Position numbers and translations under genes: made by a program. Below, piece by piece: positions 1-10,311 of a stretch of 64,000 nt of DNA; position 1 is the stretch's first letter; every line of letters begins with the position of its first letter. This DNA is from Hyphomicrobium methylovorum (GTDB lineage Bacteria > Pseudomonadota > Alphaproteobacteria > Rhizobiales > Hyphomicrobiaceae), in contig NZ_QHJE01000001.1 in assembly GCF_013626205.1 (NCBI RefSeq), positions 1,674,001 through 1,738,000 of the forward strand, given 5' to 3'. Below the pieces are notes generated by a model. It did not search any database. It had not been told where the DNA came from and was given only the letters and a program-made list of their open reading frames with translations.

Positions 1-1008
<1,008 letters not shown>

Positions 1009-1088
1009 TCAATGTTGGGCGGGCAAGCTGTGGCAATTGGGGCGACGCGAATTGCCGAATTACCCGTCCATTCCTAGGGATCAGCCGC

Positions 1089-2420
1089 GTGAAAGAGACT
1101 GCCGAGGGATCGACGGAAAGTGAACCGAGCGTTCACCAAGAAGCGCCGCTCACCACAGCGAAGCGAATCAAGGCGATCCTCGTCGGGTCGTCCGGCAATC
1201 TTGTCGAATGGTACGATTTCTACGTTTACGCGGCTTTCTCGCTTTATTTCGCCAAGGCATTTTTTCCTGAAGGCGACCAGACTGCACAATTGCTCAATAC
1301 GGCCGCGATATTTGCAGTCGGCTTTTTGATGCGGCCTGTCGGAGCCTGGTATTTCGGCCGTCTCGCGGACCGGCGGGGGCGTCGACTATCGCTGACGGCT
1401 GCTGTGCTGCTGATGTGCTTCGGGTCGGCGGTCATTGCCGTTACGCCGGTCTACGAAACCATCGGGATCGCTGCGCCGATCATTCTGCTTCTCGCGCGGA
1501 TGATTCAGGGGCTGAGCCTTGGCGGCGAGTACGGTGCGAGCGCGACGTATCTCTCGGAGATGGCGACGCCGGAGCGGCGCGGCTTTTATTCTAGCTTTCA
1601 GTACGTCACGCTGATCGGCGGGCAGCTTTCGGCGATGACGGTGCTCATCATTCTGCAGAAGTTCGTTTTGACTGGTGAAGAGATCGAGGATTGGGGTTGG
1701 CGCATTCCATTCGCTATCGGAGCCGTTCTTGCGGCGATCGCGTATTTCATGCGCCGCGATCTCGTTGAGACGGAAGCCTTCCGACGTTCGACGAAACGTG
1801 AGGGATCGCTGCGCGCGCTGTTCGCGCATCCGCGCGAGGTCGCGATTGTGGTTGGACTGACGCTCGGCGGCACGCTCGCGTTTTACACGTACACCACGTA
1901 CATGCAGAAATTCCTCGTCAATACGTCGGGCTTTCCGAAAGACACCGCGACGCTCATTTCCGCGTCGGCGCTGTTCATCTACATGCTGATGCAGCCGGTC
2001 GTCGGTGTTATTTCCGACATCGTCGGGCGGCGACCGATACTCATTACCTTCGGTGTTCTGGGTGCAACATTGACGGTGCCTTTGCTGACGGCGATTGGCG
2101 AAGTGCGTGATCCGCTAACGGCGTTCGGACTCGTTCTTGCGGGCTTGGCGGTCGTCTCCTGCTACACGGCGATCAACGCAGTCGTTAAAGCCGAACTCTT
2201 TCCGACGTCCGTCAGAGCGCTGGGTGTTGGGCTTCCATATGCGCTGACGGTCGCGATCTTCGGTGGCACAGCGGAATACGTCGCGCTGTGGCTGAAGCAG
2301 GCGGGGCGTGAATCTGATTTCTACTGGTATGTGTCTGGTGCAATCGCCGTGTCGCTGATCGTCTACGCATCGATGCGCGATACGCGCAACGATAGCGCGA
2401 TGGATGAGAGACCGCGTTAG
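1089..2420 (+). CDS. MFS transporter, metabolite:H+ symporter (KgtP/ShiA/ProP-like)
   Basis: 443-residue inner-membrane carrier of the major facilitator superfamily with about 12 hydrophobic segments. The N-terminal GNLVEWYDFYVYAAFSLYF and the loop GRLADRRGRR between helices 2 and 3 are signatures of the metabolite:H+ symporter family (alpha-ketoglutarate, shikimate and proline/betaine carriers). RMIQGLSLGGEYG in helix 4 matches too. The only upstream start in frame is GTG at 1089; the next Met lies deep inside helix 2, so GTG is preferred. Its 3' end overlaps the convergent radC by four bases. The substrate cannot be told from sequence; a dicarboxylate such as 2-oxoglutarate is the closest guess. 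Confidence 0.88.
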   Translation: MKETAEGSTESEPSVHQEAPLTTAKRIKAILVGSSGNLVEWYDFYVYAAFSLYFAKAFFPEGDQTAQLLNTAAIFAVGFLMRPVGAWYFGRLADRRGRRLSLTAAVLLMCFGSAVIAVTPVYETIGIAAPIILLLARMIQGLSLGGEYGASATYLSEMATPERRGFYSSFQYVTLIGGQLSAMTVLIILQKFVLTGEEIEDWGWRIPFAIGAVLAAIAYFMRRDLVETEAFRRSTKREGSLRALFAHPREVAIVVGLTLGGTLAFYTYTTYMQKFLVNTSGFPKDTATLISASALFIYMLMQPVVGVISDIVGRRPILITFGVLGATLTVPLLTAIGEVRDPLTAFGLVLAGLAVVSCYTAINAVVKAELFPTSVRALGVGLPYALTVAIFGGTAEYVALWLKQAGRESDFYWYVSGAIAVSLIVYASMRDTRNDSAMDERPR

Positions 2421-3175
2421 AAGAGCTGCATCGCTTTCAGGCTCGAATGGCCGTTGCGGCCGACGATAATATGATCGTGCACGGCGATGCCGAGCGGTTT
2501 TGCGACGGCAACGATCTCGCGCGTCATCTCGATGTCGGCGCGTGATGGCGTCGGATCGCCCGAGGGATGATTGTGTACGAGGACGATGGCGCTGGCGGAA
2601 AGTTCGAGCGCACGCTTTACGACTTCGCGGATGTAAACGGGCGTATGATCAACCGTGCCGCTGCCTTGGACCTCATCGGCGATAAGCTGGTTCTTTTTGT
2701 CGAGAAAGAGGATGCGGAATTGCTCGCGCGCTTCGAAGCCCTGCGCGAGACGAAGGTAATCGAGCACGCTCGTCCATGATGAGAGAGTGGAGCGCGCCTG
2801 GATCGTGCCTTTCGTAAAGCGTTCGGCTGCAGCTTTGATGAGTTTCAGTTCGGTGACGGCGCGATCACCGACGCCGTCAATTTCCTTCAGCCGTTCAGCA
2901 GGCGCGGAAATAACATCTGCAAACGAGCCGAACTTTGCCAGCAGGCGCTTGGCGATCGGCTTTGTGTCGATACGCGGAAAGGCGCGGCACAGGATCATTT
3001 CGAGCAGTTCGTAGTCCGGCAGCGCCTCGGCGCCACCGTTGTCGAAGCGTTCTCTCAGCCGCTTTCGATGTCCAATCTTGTCGTCGACAACGGGGCGTTC
3101 CGTGGCGGCGGTGAAAAGGCCGGCCTGTTCATTGACACCTGCCTTGTCGTCTCGCCGTCCCCCCGAACGCGCCAT
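2417..3175 (-). CDS. radC: RadC-family JAB-domain protein
   Basis: 252 residues. The N-terminal half has a helix-hairpin-helix region (LLAKFGSFADVISAP, then IDGVGDRAVTELK). The C-terminal half is a JAB/MPN-type metal-binding fold with HNHPSGDPTPSRAD carrying the His-x-His and Ser/Asp ligands. RadC was once called a DNA repair protein, but its molecular role is unsettled in the literature; metalloprotease-like chemistry is inferred from the fold. It lies 15 bases downstream of map on the same strand and probably shares its transcript. Length is normal for the family. Confidence 0.93.
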   Translation of the reverse strand: MARSGGRRDDKAGVNEQAGLFTAATERPVVDDKIGHRKRLRERFDNGGAEALPDYELLEMILCRAFPRIDTKPIAKRLLAKFGSFADVISAPAERLKEIDGVGDRAVTELKLIKAAAERFTKGTIQARSTLSSWTSVLDYLRLAQGFEAREQFRILFLDKKNQLIADEVQGSGTVDHTPVYIREVVKRALELSASAIVLVHNHPSGDPTPSRADIEMTREIVAVAKPLGIAVHDHIIVGRNGHSSLKAMQLF

Positions 3176-3190
3176 TCCATCATTCCAGTT

Positions 3191-4024
3191 TTATGCGGCG
3201 GCGCGAACGTTATAGGGCGGAAGATCATATCCCGCCGGGGAGCCGGTGAAGATTTCGCAGCCCGTTTCCGTAACGCCAACGGTGTGCTCGAATTGCGCTG
3301 AGAGCTCACGGTCGCGCGTTACGGCGGTCCAGCCATCGGCGAGGATTTTGACGTGCGGCTTTCCGAGATTGATCATCGGCTCAATCGTGAACAGCATTCC
3401 GGGTTCCAGAATGATGCCTTCACCCGGTTCGCCGTAATGCAGAATATTTGGCCGGTCATGAAACACGCGGCCGAGGCCATGACCGCAGAAATCACGTACC
3501 ACGCTGCAGCGTTCGCCTTCAGCAAAGCGTTGGATCGCTGAGCCGATGTCGCCGGTGGTGTTGCCCGGACGGACGGCCGCGATCCCGCGCATCAGGGATT
3601 CATAGGTGACTTCCATCAGGCGTTCCGCGCGGCGCGAGACATCGCCAACGGGATACATTCGGCTGGTGTCTCCGTGCCAGCCATCGACGATCAACGTCAC
3701 GTCGATGTTGATGATGTCGCCTGAGCGCAATGGCTTTTCGTTCGGCATGCCGTGGCAGACGACATGGTTGATCGACGTGCAGGTGGAATACCGGTAGCCG
3801 CGATAGTTGAGGGTGGCTGGCAGTGCGCCGTTATCCAAAGCGAATGCCAGAACCAGAGCGTCGATCTCATTCGTTGTGACGCCGGGCTGTACAATCGGCA
3901 CCAGCATATCGAGGGCTTCAGCCGCGAGGCGACCGGCTTTGCGCATTGCAGCAAAAGCGTCCTCGCTGTGCAGGGGAATCTTCCCGTCCCGGCTCGCGCT
4001 TCGATTTACTTCAACGTTCGACAT
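3191..4024 (-). CDS. map: Methionine aminopeptidase, type I
   Basis: Cytosolic metalloenzyme that removes the initiator methionine from new proteins. 277 residues from ATG at 4024 (MSNVEVNRSA), which has a GGAG site about 10 bases upstream; the frame stays open upstream to 4105 but that stretch does not look like family sequence. Metal-ligand regions are visible: INIDVTLIVDGWHGDTSRM (two Asp), FCGHGLGRVFHDRPNI (His), MLFTIEPM (Glu) and the C-terminal QFEHTVGVTE (Glu). It is probably co-transcribed with radC just downstream. Confidence 0.95.
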   Translation of the reverse strand: MSNVEVNRSASRDGKIPLHSEDAFAAMRKAGRLAAEALDMLVPIVQPGVTTNEIDALVLAFALDNGALPATLNYRGYRYSTCTSINHVVCHGMPNEKPLRSGDIINIDVTLIVDGWHGDTSRMYPVGDVSRRAERLMEVTYESLMRGIAAVRPGNTTGDIGSAIQRFAEGERCSVVRDFCGHGLGRVFHDRPNILHYGEPGEGIILEPGMLFTIEPMINLGKPHVKILADGWTAVTRDRELSAQFEHTVGVTETGCEIFTGSPAGYDLPPYNVRAAA

Positions 4025-4131
4025 CTTGTTCCGGCTCCGGAAGCCATATGGCTCAACTTCTAATTTAGTGCAAAAATGCGGGAGCGCAAAAAGAGCGTCG
4101 CGCAACGACGCCTCTCACACTGGAGGAAGTC

Positions 4132-5181
4132 ATGATTCACTCTCGTACCGCCATTCTGGCGGGAGTTTGCACTGTCTGCCTTGGTTTGCAATTCGGTGCT
4201 GCGGATATAGGCCATGCCGTGTCCGCGGTCGAGGCGTCGGGAAGCTATGACGCGCGCATTACAGGTTTCACCTCACCGCAGTTCTTTTCGGATCAGATGA
4301 CGGAGCGGTCTGTTGCCCGGCTTCCGATCCGGCTCGCCCAGCAGGAGAACGATGGAAATTCATCGAAGCCCGCTTGGGCTGCTGAAGCAACGATGAATCC
4401 CGACTACGTCAACGATGGCGCGGCGGCCGCGGCGCCGGCTGCAGAAGAACCGCAGGTGGCGGACGCTTCCGCTTCGACTGGCGGACAGGCGACGACGTCA
4501 TTCTACGGCGACACGAAGCCCACCGGCACACCGGCGTGGGCCGAAGAAGCAAAGATGAATCCGAACTACAATAAGGATGAGGCGGCAGCGCCAGCAGCAC
4601 AGCCTGCCGCAGCGGCTGCAGAAGAGGCGGCTCCTGCTTCTCTCGGTGGCCAGGCGACAACGTCATTCTACGGCGGCTCGAAACCGACCGGCACGCCAGC
4701 CTGGGCTGAAGAAGCAAAGATGAATCCTGACTATAGTAGCGGCGCCTCTTCGTCCGGCTCTGCTACGGCGCCCGAACCTGCTGCGGCGGATTCAGTGCGA
4801 AGTGCTGCGGTTGAGGAATGCCGCAGCGCCGTCACGACCGCGGTTAAGGACGCGCGGTTGTTCTTCAACGAGGCTGGGTTTGGGCTTTCGGCCGAGGCGC
4901 GCGCGGCGCTCAATAAGGTTGCGAGAGCGCTCAAAACGTGCGGCGCAGTCATGGTCGAAATCGCGGGCCATACCGATAGCGTTGGTTCGCCGGAGAGCAA
5001 CAAGACGCTCTCGGCAATGCGCGCGAAAGAGGTCGTTGAGTTTCTGGTCGGCGCTGGGGTCGACTCGAGCAAGCTGAAAGCTGTCGGACACGGCCAGGAA
5101 AATCCGGTTGCCGACAATTCGTCAGCCAACGGCCGGGCGAAGAACCGCCGCGTCGAGGTGCAGATTACGACGGGACAATAG
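4132..5181 (+). CDS. OmpA-family outer-membrane/periplasmic protein with internal repeats
   Basis: 349 residues. An N-terminal signal peptide runs to about residue 25. A low-complexity Ala/Pro/Glu-rich middle contains three copies of a unit built around KPTGTPAWAEEAKMNP (first copy degenerate, near residues 80-95). The C-terminal OmpA/MotB-type peptidoglycan-binding domain spans about 225-345, with IAGHTDSVGSPESNKTLS and NGRAKNRRVEV. The domain is known to bind diaminopimelate in peptidoglycan, so the protein probably tethers the envelope. No beta-barrel region precedes the domain. The ATG at 4132 has GGAGG about 7 bases upstream. It is divergent from map. The role of the repeats is unknown. 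Confidence 0.85.
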   Translation: MIHSRTAILAGVCTVCLGLQFGAADIGHAVSAVEASGSYDARITGFTSPQFFSDQMTERSVARLPIRLAQQENDGNSSKPAWAAEATMNPDYVNDGAAAAAPAAEEPQVADASASTGGQATTSFYGDTKPTGTPAWAEEAKMNPNYNKDEAAAPAAQPAAAAAEEAAPASLGGQATTSFYGGSKPTGTPAWAEEAKMNPDYSSGASSSGSATAPEPAAADSVRSAAVEECRSAVTTAVKDARLFFNEAGFGLSAEARAALNKVARALKTCGAVMVEIAGHTDSVGSPESNKTLSAMRAKEVVEFLVGAGVDSSKLKAVGHGQENPVADNSSANGRAKNRRVEVQITTGQ

Positions 5182-5261
5182 TGCGAGGCGCGTTGCGCGT
5201 GAAGTTTACGGACGGCGGCTGTAGGGCCGCCGTTCTCATATGTGGCGGGCGTTGAGATAGC

Positions 5262-5298
5262 GGCAAAAAGAAAAGCGCCGGACGATTGCCCGGCGCTT
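5262..5298 (-). terminator. Rho-independent terminator of rplS
   Basis: Nine-base-pair stem AAGCGCCGG/CCGGCGCTT (5273-5281 with 5290-5298) and an 8-base loop. Read on the minus strand it is followed by TTTTCTTTTT, as expected for intrinsic termination after rplS. It may also stop plus-strand transcription from the OmpA gene, though that side lacks a U-tract. Confidence 0.8.
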
Positions 5299-5333
5299 AT
5301 CAAATTCAGTTGCGAAGATCGCGCGAGGCGAGA

Positions 5334-6023
5334 TCAGGCCTGCGGCTCTTCTGCCGGGACTTCGCCTGCCGTAAGTTCGGCGACGAGGCGCTGTGCCTGT
5401 CCAACCCAGTCCTGCTTCTCGATGGCGCCCTTGAGGTTCAACGACTCGTCGAGGTTCGAGATATCTTCGTCCGAGAGGTTCGCGATCTGCTCGACCTTGT
5501 AGCAGTTGAGGTGCTTCAAGCGGGTCTGCAGATCGACGTCGATCCCCTTGATCTGCGTCAGGTCATCCGGCTCGCCCTTCGGCTTCTTGAAGCCCTTCCA
5601 AGCGGCGTTCAGGCGGCGAGCGCGAGCGTCCGTACGTTCGAAAATACGGGCGGCTTTGCCGCGACGGCCACGGAGGTAATAGAGCTTCGCGCGGCGAACT
5701 TTGCCGCGGCGGAGAACTTCAATTTCAGAGATGTAGGGCGAGTAGACGGGGAATACGCGCTCGACGCCTTCGCCGTAAGAAATTTTGCGGACCGTGAAAT
5801 TCTCGTTGATGCCGCTGCCGGAGCGCGCGATCACGACGCCTTCGTAGGCCTGGAAGCGAACGGTGGGCCCTTTCGCCGCGCCCTTCTTCTTGTCCTTCGG
5901 GTCGTCGGTCTCGACAACCTTGACCATGACCTTGACGGTGTCGCCGGGGCCGAATTCGGGAATGCCGCGCTTCGCGAGCACCGCGTCCATCTGCTCGCGT
6001 TCGATCTCTTGGATGATATTCAT
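5334..6023 (-). CDS. rplS: 50S ribosomal protein L19 with C-terminal extension
   Basis: Residues 1-140 are L19 ([52 protein letters not shown]), a large-subunit protein at the 30S-50S interface. The usual protein is about 115-130 residues; this one has 229. There is a Lys-rich insertion at about 41-53 and a separate C-terminal block from about 152 to 218 ([18 protein letters not shown], then [20 protein letters not shown]). That block resembles the helix-hairpin-helix-like module attached to some alphaproteobacterial L21 and NADH dehydrogenase subunit E proteins. A terminator follows. Upstream lies a secreted hydrolase rather than trmD, the usual neighbour. Confidence 0.95.
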   Translation of the reverse strand: MNIIQEIEREQMDAVLAKRGIPEFGPGDTVKVMVKVVETDDPKDKKKGAAKGPTVRFQAYEGVVIARSGSGINENFTVRKISYGEGVERVFPVYSPYISEIEVLRRGKVRRAKLYYLRGRRGKAARIFERTDARARRLNAAWKGFKKPKGEPDDLTQIKGIDVDLQTRLKHLNCYKVEQIANLSDEDISNLDESLNLKGAIEKQDWVGQAQRLVAELTAGEVPAEEPQA

Positions 6024-6068
6024 CTTGTTGATTCCATTACGTTTTTTGATGACGCAGAGGAGCGGCCT

Positions 6069-6081
6069 GGCGCTATGCGCC
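6069..6081. other. Small hairpin in the rplS leader
   Basis: A perfect GGCGC/GCGCC stem with a 3-base loop lies about 46 bases upstream of the L19 start codon, in the 171-base gap after the hydrolase gene. It could be a leader element for L19 autoregulation, or chance in GC-rich DNA; the sequence alone does not decide. Confidence 0.25.
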
Positions 6082-6194
6082 GGATCCGTTCATGCAGGCC
6101 ACACGGGCCACCCGGTTTAGGGGAATGCTTGTTGGGCTGCGTGATAGCCGAAGATCCCGCGTTTGTCGAGCGGCTGACGGCGCCGCACGGCAAT

Positions 6195-8462
6195 TCAGCG
6201 AGCGTTCTGAGCGAGCAGCTTTTGGCAGGTTCCCCTGTATACGCCACGGTCGGCTGTATCTGTGATGCGCTCGGTATCGAATTCGTAAATGTAGGCGCTC
6301 TTGCCCAGCCAACGCGGCAGTTTTTTCGTTTGGGCCTGGTCGAGCACGAACCGGCAGATGTCGGTCGCTTGCTCCTTGGAGAACACCGATCGGACCTGGC
6401 CGGATTTCAGCTTCAGTCCGAATGACAGGCCGAGTTGGGGGTTGTCGGCGCGGCCCGGCCGGATAACGCCAATCACGGGATGATCCTCGTAGGCGACGCG
6501 GTTTTGGATGTCTTTCCGATCTTGCATGATCTTTGGGGCCTGACCGGCCGTTGCCAGGATGATTTCGAAACGATCCTGAGAGGCGGCGGGACGGTACAGT
6601 CCGGTCCAGACGGCCTCTTCGCCTTGCGACAGCGTAAGTTCGCGCGGGTCTGCGTGACGATAGGAGACGTAGTCGTCACGCTTCAGCACTTCGGTGCGAA
6701 GCAACGTCTGCTTATCGAAGATGCGCAGTTCGACCTCGATGTTTTCGTGTCCGTCCTGCCCGCCGGAGAAGCCGAGGTTCTCAACGGCAAATGCGAGCTT
6801 GAGGCCATCGGCGCCCGAAAAGAGCGTCTCGTTTGAAAACGGCGGCCAGCCATCAAAGTGCAGCGGGATGCCGTTGACGCGGACGCCATAGGTGAAGTGC
6901 GTCGCGTGTTCGACCCCCTTGAGCGGCAGGGTCTTTATGCCGAATTCCGTGTAGCCGGCGCGCAGCTCGGCCGGCACTTTCTGGATCGTATCGAGAGAGG
7001 GCACCATCCACTGGCGGCCCGACGTCTCTTGCTCCGCCGACGCGGGATGCGGTTCTGCGTGCGCCGGAGTGATGAAGCCGGTCGAGAAGTTTAAGCCCGC
7101 TCGCTCATTGCACGCTTCGGCCATTCCGGCGTTTGGTGCAACGGAGCACGTCTGCCCTTCAACGCAGCGAAGCGCGGCGGTTCGTTCGTTCGATTTGCTG
7201 CGCGAGCGCTTGAAGCAGAGCGATGTTGCGTCGGCCGCGTTCTCCGTCAGGAAGCTGCCGCCCGATATCGGCGCGGCGCGGAAGCGCGCTTGGAAGATTT
7301 CGCCGCTGCACGGGAATGGCGGGCTCGGCGCGTATTCGTGCAATCCGGATTGGGGATCGCGCATCACGGCGACGTTTGTCGTTCCAATCAGCTTGCGCCC
7401 ATCTTGATCCAACCGCTCGACGCTGATGACGGGCAGATAATTCGCCAGCGCTGCTGCTTGTCCGTCCTGCACTTTGTTCGATGCCTGTGCGACGGCGAGG
7501 TCAAGCTGCACTTTGAAGTAGGGCGGAGCCGCGCACTCGGGCGCCGTAGCGCTCTGAACCTGCTCGTACAGGTTGACCAATTGCAGGTGTGCGTCGCTAT
7601 TCTGGCCTTCGGGCTTGGCGATCGAGGAATGGTCGGAGTCCGGGATCAGAGCTTCGTTTGGAAAATATCGCGACGCGGATTGGCGCGGGACGATCTTGTC
7701 GTCGACGAAGTAATTCGCGAGCCGCTTGTACCACGACGCCGTTGCCGGGCTGTTCGGATCGAAGGCGAAATGTTCAACCAGCTCTTTGCCTGTCAGGCTC
7801 GGAATTTTGCGGTTGTTCAGAAGATCGCGAAAGTCGAGATCGAGGCCGCGCAGGTACGTACTATTCGGCTGCAACTGATCGATGAGCGCACCACCGCTGA
7901 CGGTCGGCATGTACTCGGCCAATCGCGCGTAAGCGGAGCCGCCCGTTGGCGACGCGACGAGCAGGAGGCCGACGCGCTTTTCCTTGAACGCTTCCGTGTG
8001 GCGAACCAGCAGATCGCGCACGACGACGCCGCCAAGGCTGTGCGCGACGAAAATGATGTTCTTCTGGTCGAGTACGGGCGCGTTGCCGTCTATCGGCGTC
8101 GATAAGCCTGAGAAGAGTTCGTTTGAAGCTTCGCGGACACCGAAATCCTTTGTGTCGAGCTTGCTGTAAAAGCCGCCGAGAAATATCGCGGCGCCGCCGA
8201 GACGTTTATCGTCGACGGCTATCTGCGGCCAGAATGCTTTTGGCGGATCTGTTGGTGCTGCGCCTTCGCGAAGCCACGCTTCGCGGCTGTTTGAAAAGAG
8301 ACCGTGAACGAAAACGATCGTCGTGTCGGACGACGAATGGCAGTACCAGATGTTCTTCTGCTCAGGCGTGGGAAGCTTGCTCATATCGCAAGCGAGCGCC
8401 GCTGTGGACGTGAAGAGCGTTGCGAGAATCGCTGCAATGATGAGGTTGAACCTGTCGATCAT
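6195..8462 (-). CDS. Secreted alpha/beta-fold hydrolase (lipase/esterase-like)
   Basis: 755 residues with a signal peptide ending near ALACD (residue 25). The hydrolase domain covers about 45-300: FVHGLFSNSREAW forms the oxyanion-loop region, VAHSLGGVVVRD carries the nucleophile Ser142, VDDKIVPRQSA supplies a likely acid, and SDHSSIAKPEG the catalytic His278. This arrangement is common in PGAP1/lipase-like enzymes. Residues from about 310 to 755 form a long region I do not recognise, predicted soluble, with several Cys that could form disulfides after export. It sits between the L,D-transpeptidase gene and rplS on the same strand. The substrate is unknown; ester or lipid hydrolysis is inferred from the fold. 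Confidence 0.75.
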   Translation of the reverse strand: MIDRFNLIIAAILATLFTSTAALACDMSKLPTPEQKNIWYCHSSSDTTIVFVHGLFSNSREAWLREGAAPTDPPKAFWPQIAVDDKRLGGAAIFLGGFYSKLDTKDFGVREASNELFSGLSTPIDGNAPVLDQKNIIFVAHSLGGVVVRDLLVRHTEAFKEKRVGLLLVASPTGGSAYARLAEYMPTVSGGALIDQLQPNSTYLRGLDLDFRDLLNNRKIPSLTGKELVEHFAFDPNSPATASWYKRLANYFVDDKIVPRQSASRYFPNEALIPDSDHSSIAKPEGQNSDAHLQLVNLYEQVQSATAPECAAPPYFKVQLDLAVAQASNKVQDGQAAALANYLPVISVERLDQDGRKLIGTTNVAVMRDPQSGLHEYAPSPPFPCSGEIFQARFRAAPISGGSFLTENAADATSLCFKRSRSKSNERTAALRCVEGQTCSVAPNAGMAEACNERAGLNFSTGFITPAHAEPHPASAEQETSGRQWMVPSLDTIQKVPAELRAGYTEFGIKTLPLKGVEHATHFTYGVRVNGIPLHFDGWPPFSNETLFSGADGLKLAFAVENLGFSGGQDGHENIEVELRIFDKQTLLRTEVLKRDDYVSYRHADPRELTLSQGEEAVWTGLYRPAASQDRFEIILATAGQAPKIMQDRKDIQNRVAYEDHPVIGVIRPGRADNPQLGLSFGLKLKSGQVRSVFSKEQATDICRFVLDQAQTKKLPRWLGKSAYIYEFDTERITDTADRGVYRGTCQKLLAQNAR

Positions 8463-8579
8463 TGCGCCCCCTTCGCGTCAGCAAGACGCGTCACCAATTG
8501 CCGTACTCAGAGGGCGCTAAAATAATCGGGCGTCACTCGTGTGACAAGCTTCGTGGGCGGATTGTCGTTGGATGGTGTT

Positions 8580-10193
8580 CTAAAAGCCCAACGCGTTGCC
8601 GATAATGTCGCCCACCGTCGCTTCTTTGCGGGCTGTACGCGATGGGCGGTTCTGTCCGCGTGAGCGAGCGACGGCTGACGGGCTGAAGTTTGGTTCGACG
8701 GCCGCGAGGTGGTTTCGGCCTTTTCTGATTTTATCCCATTCGCCGTCGAGCGCTTGCGTTATGCGCTTTTCGTGACCGTAGATGTCGGGAAACATTTTCA
8801 GCTTGCCGTCGTCCGTCACCCAGGTCGTGAAGTAGACGAGGTGAATTGGGATTTCCTTGGTGATCGGAATCTCGTTGTTCAGCGGGCCGGAGCGGTCGAG
8901 CTGCGCAATTTTGGCGGTATCCCAGCCTTTATCTTCAGCCAGCACCATCTCTGCGAGTTCCATCGGTTTTTGAACGCGCAGACAGCCGTGGCTGAGAGTT
9001 CGCACCGAAGAGCGGAACATCCATTTGTCCGGCGTGTCGTGCATATAGATCGTGTGCTGGCTCGGGAACGTGAACTTGACGTGTCCGAGAACGCTCTTCG
9101 CGCCCGGCGGTTGGATCACGTCGTAATTGCGAATGTCTGACGTGGCCCAATCGATGCTGCGCCAATCAACCCGGCGGCCGCTTTTCGTTTGAATTTCGAG
9201 ACCGTACTGCCGCATCAGTCCGCCGCCTTTCAGCAGGCTTGGCCAAAGCTCTTTGACCATGATGCTTTCCGGAACTCTCCACGCTGGTCGCAGCACAACG
9301 TACTTCAAGGGCCGCGAGAATATCGTCGATTGCTTGTCGAGTTCACCGGCAACGATCTTCGCCGAGCGCACGATTTTTCCGTCCTTATAGACGTACTGCA
9401 TGAATTCGGGGATGTTGTTCAGGACGTAGAAGTCGCCCATGTTGAGCCACATCCAGCGCCACATCTCCATGTTTGCGCGCAGTCGCTTGGCTTTCGCGCT
9501 CAAGGATGCGGGCTTTCCGTCCTTCGGCAGCAGCTCCAGATAGGCTTGGCGCAATTTTTCGAACTGTGGCTGTTGCGGCTGAAGGCTGCGCAGATATGCG
9601 TCGGGCTCGCGCGTTTCGGCCAACGCATTTATGACGATCTTTGGTTCGATCCATTGCGGGCGCCGATCGAGGTTGGAATTCAATTGCTCGGATGGATCGG
9701 GGATGCGGCCGCCGCGGGCGTGGCGCGCGTAAAGTAGGGCGGCCGTCGAGTATTCCAGTTCTGCGGTCGCAAGCGCGTCGGTGTCGGTTGCGGTCAGCGC
9801 ACCGTTTTCGAGTTTGGGAAGTTTGAAGGCGTCAGCGTCGAGTGCGTATGACCCGGCATTTTCGATTTCGGCGATGAGCGGTTTGGCTTCGGGTTTCAAT
9901 CCGGCGGCGGTGACCCAAAGGGCTTCGCCATGGCGCGCGGCATAGAAATCTGCCAGCGCCGCACGATCATTTCTTTCGTACTCGTCGCCGTCCTTGGTCG
10001 CGTCGTTCAGTTTTAGCCGGATGGCTGTCAGAACCGGATCGTCGGAGATTGCGGAGGACTCGGTGGTTGCGGTTGGCGCTGCCGTTTCGGCGGGTGTCGG
10101 CGGTGCAGTCTCACTTGGCTCTGCGGCCAAGGTCGATTGCGCCATTGCCAGCCCGGCCAAGGCACCGACCAGAATTCGTGTCCAAGTCCCCAT
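8580..10193 (-). CDS. L,D-transpeptidase, YcbB/LdtD-like
   Basis: 537 residues from ATG at 10193 (MGTWTRILVGALAG), which begins a signal peptide; the frame is open further upstream but that part lacks signal-peptide character. The central region resembles the YcbB scaffold (DFYAARHGEALWVT, YARHARGGRIPDPSE). The catalytic YkuD domain is near residues 310-460, with YMHDTP and the active-site SHGCLRVQKP (nucleophile Cys). Such enzymes make 3-3 cross-links in periplasmic peptidoglycan. The C-terminal tail is basic. It lies between trmD and the secreted hydrolase. Confidence 0.9.
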   Translation of the reverse strand: MGTWTRILVGALAGLAMAQSTLAAEPSETAPPTPAETAAPTATTESSAISDDPVLTAIRLKLNDATKDGDEYERNDRAALADFYAARHGEALWVTAAGLKPEAKPLIAEIENAGSYALDADAFKLPKLENGALTATDTDALATAELEYSTAALLYARHARGGRIPDPSEQLNSNLDRRPQWIEPKIVINALAETREPDAYLRSLQPQQPQFEKLRQAYLELLPKDGKPASLSAKAKRLRANMEMWRWMWLNMGDFYVLNNIPEFMQYVYKDGKIVRSAKIVAGELDKQSTIFSRPLKYVVLRPAWRVPESIMVKELWPSLLKGGGLMRQYGLEIQTKSGRRVDWRSIDWATSDIRNYDVIQPPGAKSVLGHVKFTFPSQHTIYMHDTPDKWMFRSSVRTLSHGCLRVQKPMELAEMVLAEDKGWDTAKIAQLDRSGPLNNEIPITKEIPIHLVYFTTWVTDDGKLKMFPDIYGHEKRITQALDGEWDKIRKGRNHLAAVEPNFSPSAVARSRGQNRPSRTARKEATVGDIIGNALGF

Positions 10194-10311
10194 CACCCTG
10201 TCCCGATCGTCACGCGCACCGGCCGAGCACCGTCGGCCGCGAATCTTCCCCGCGGGCGACAATCTGCCTAGGAAATCCCGGCCATGCAAAGGCGAAGGCG
10301 GATTTGGGGCT

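Noticed and set aside
5286-6425. 379-residue plus-strand open frame
   Set aside because: It lies opposite rplS and the hydrolase end and has no protein-like features.
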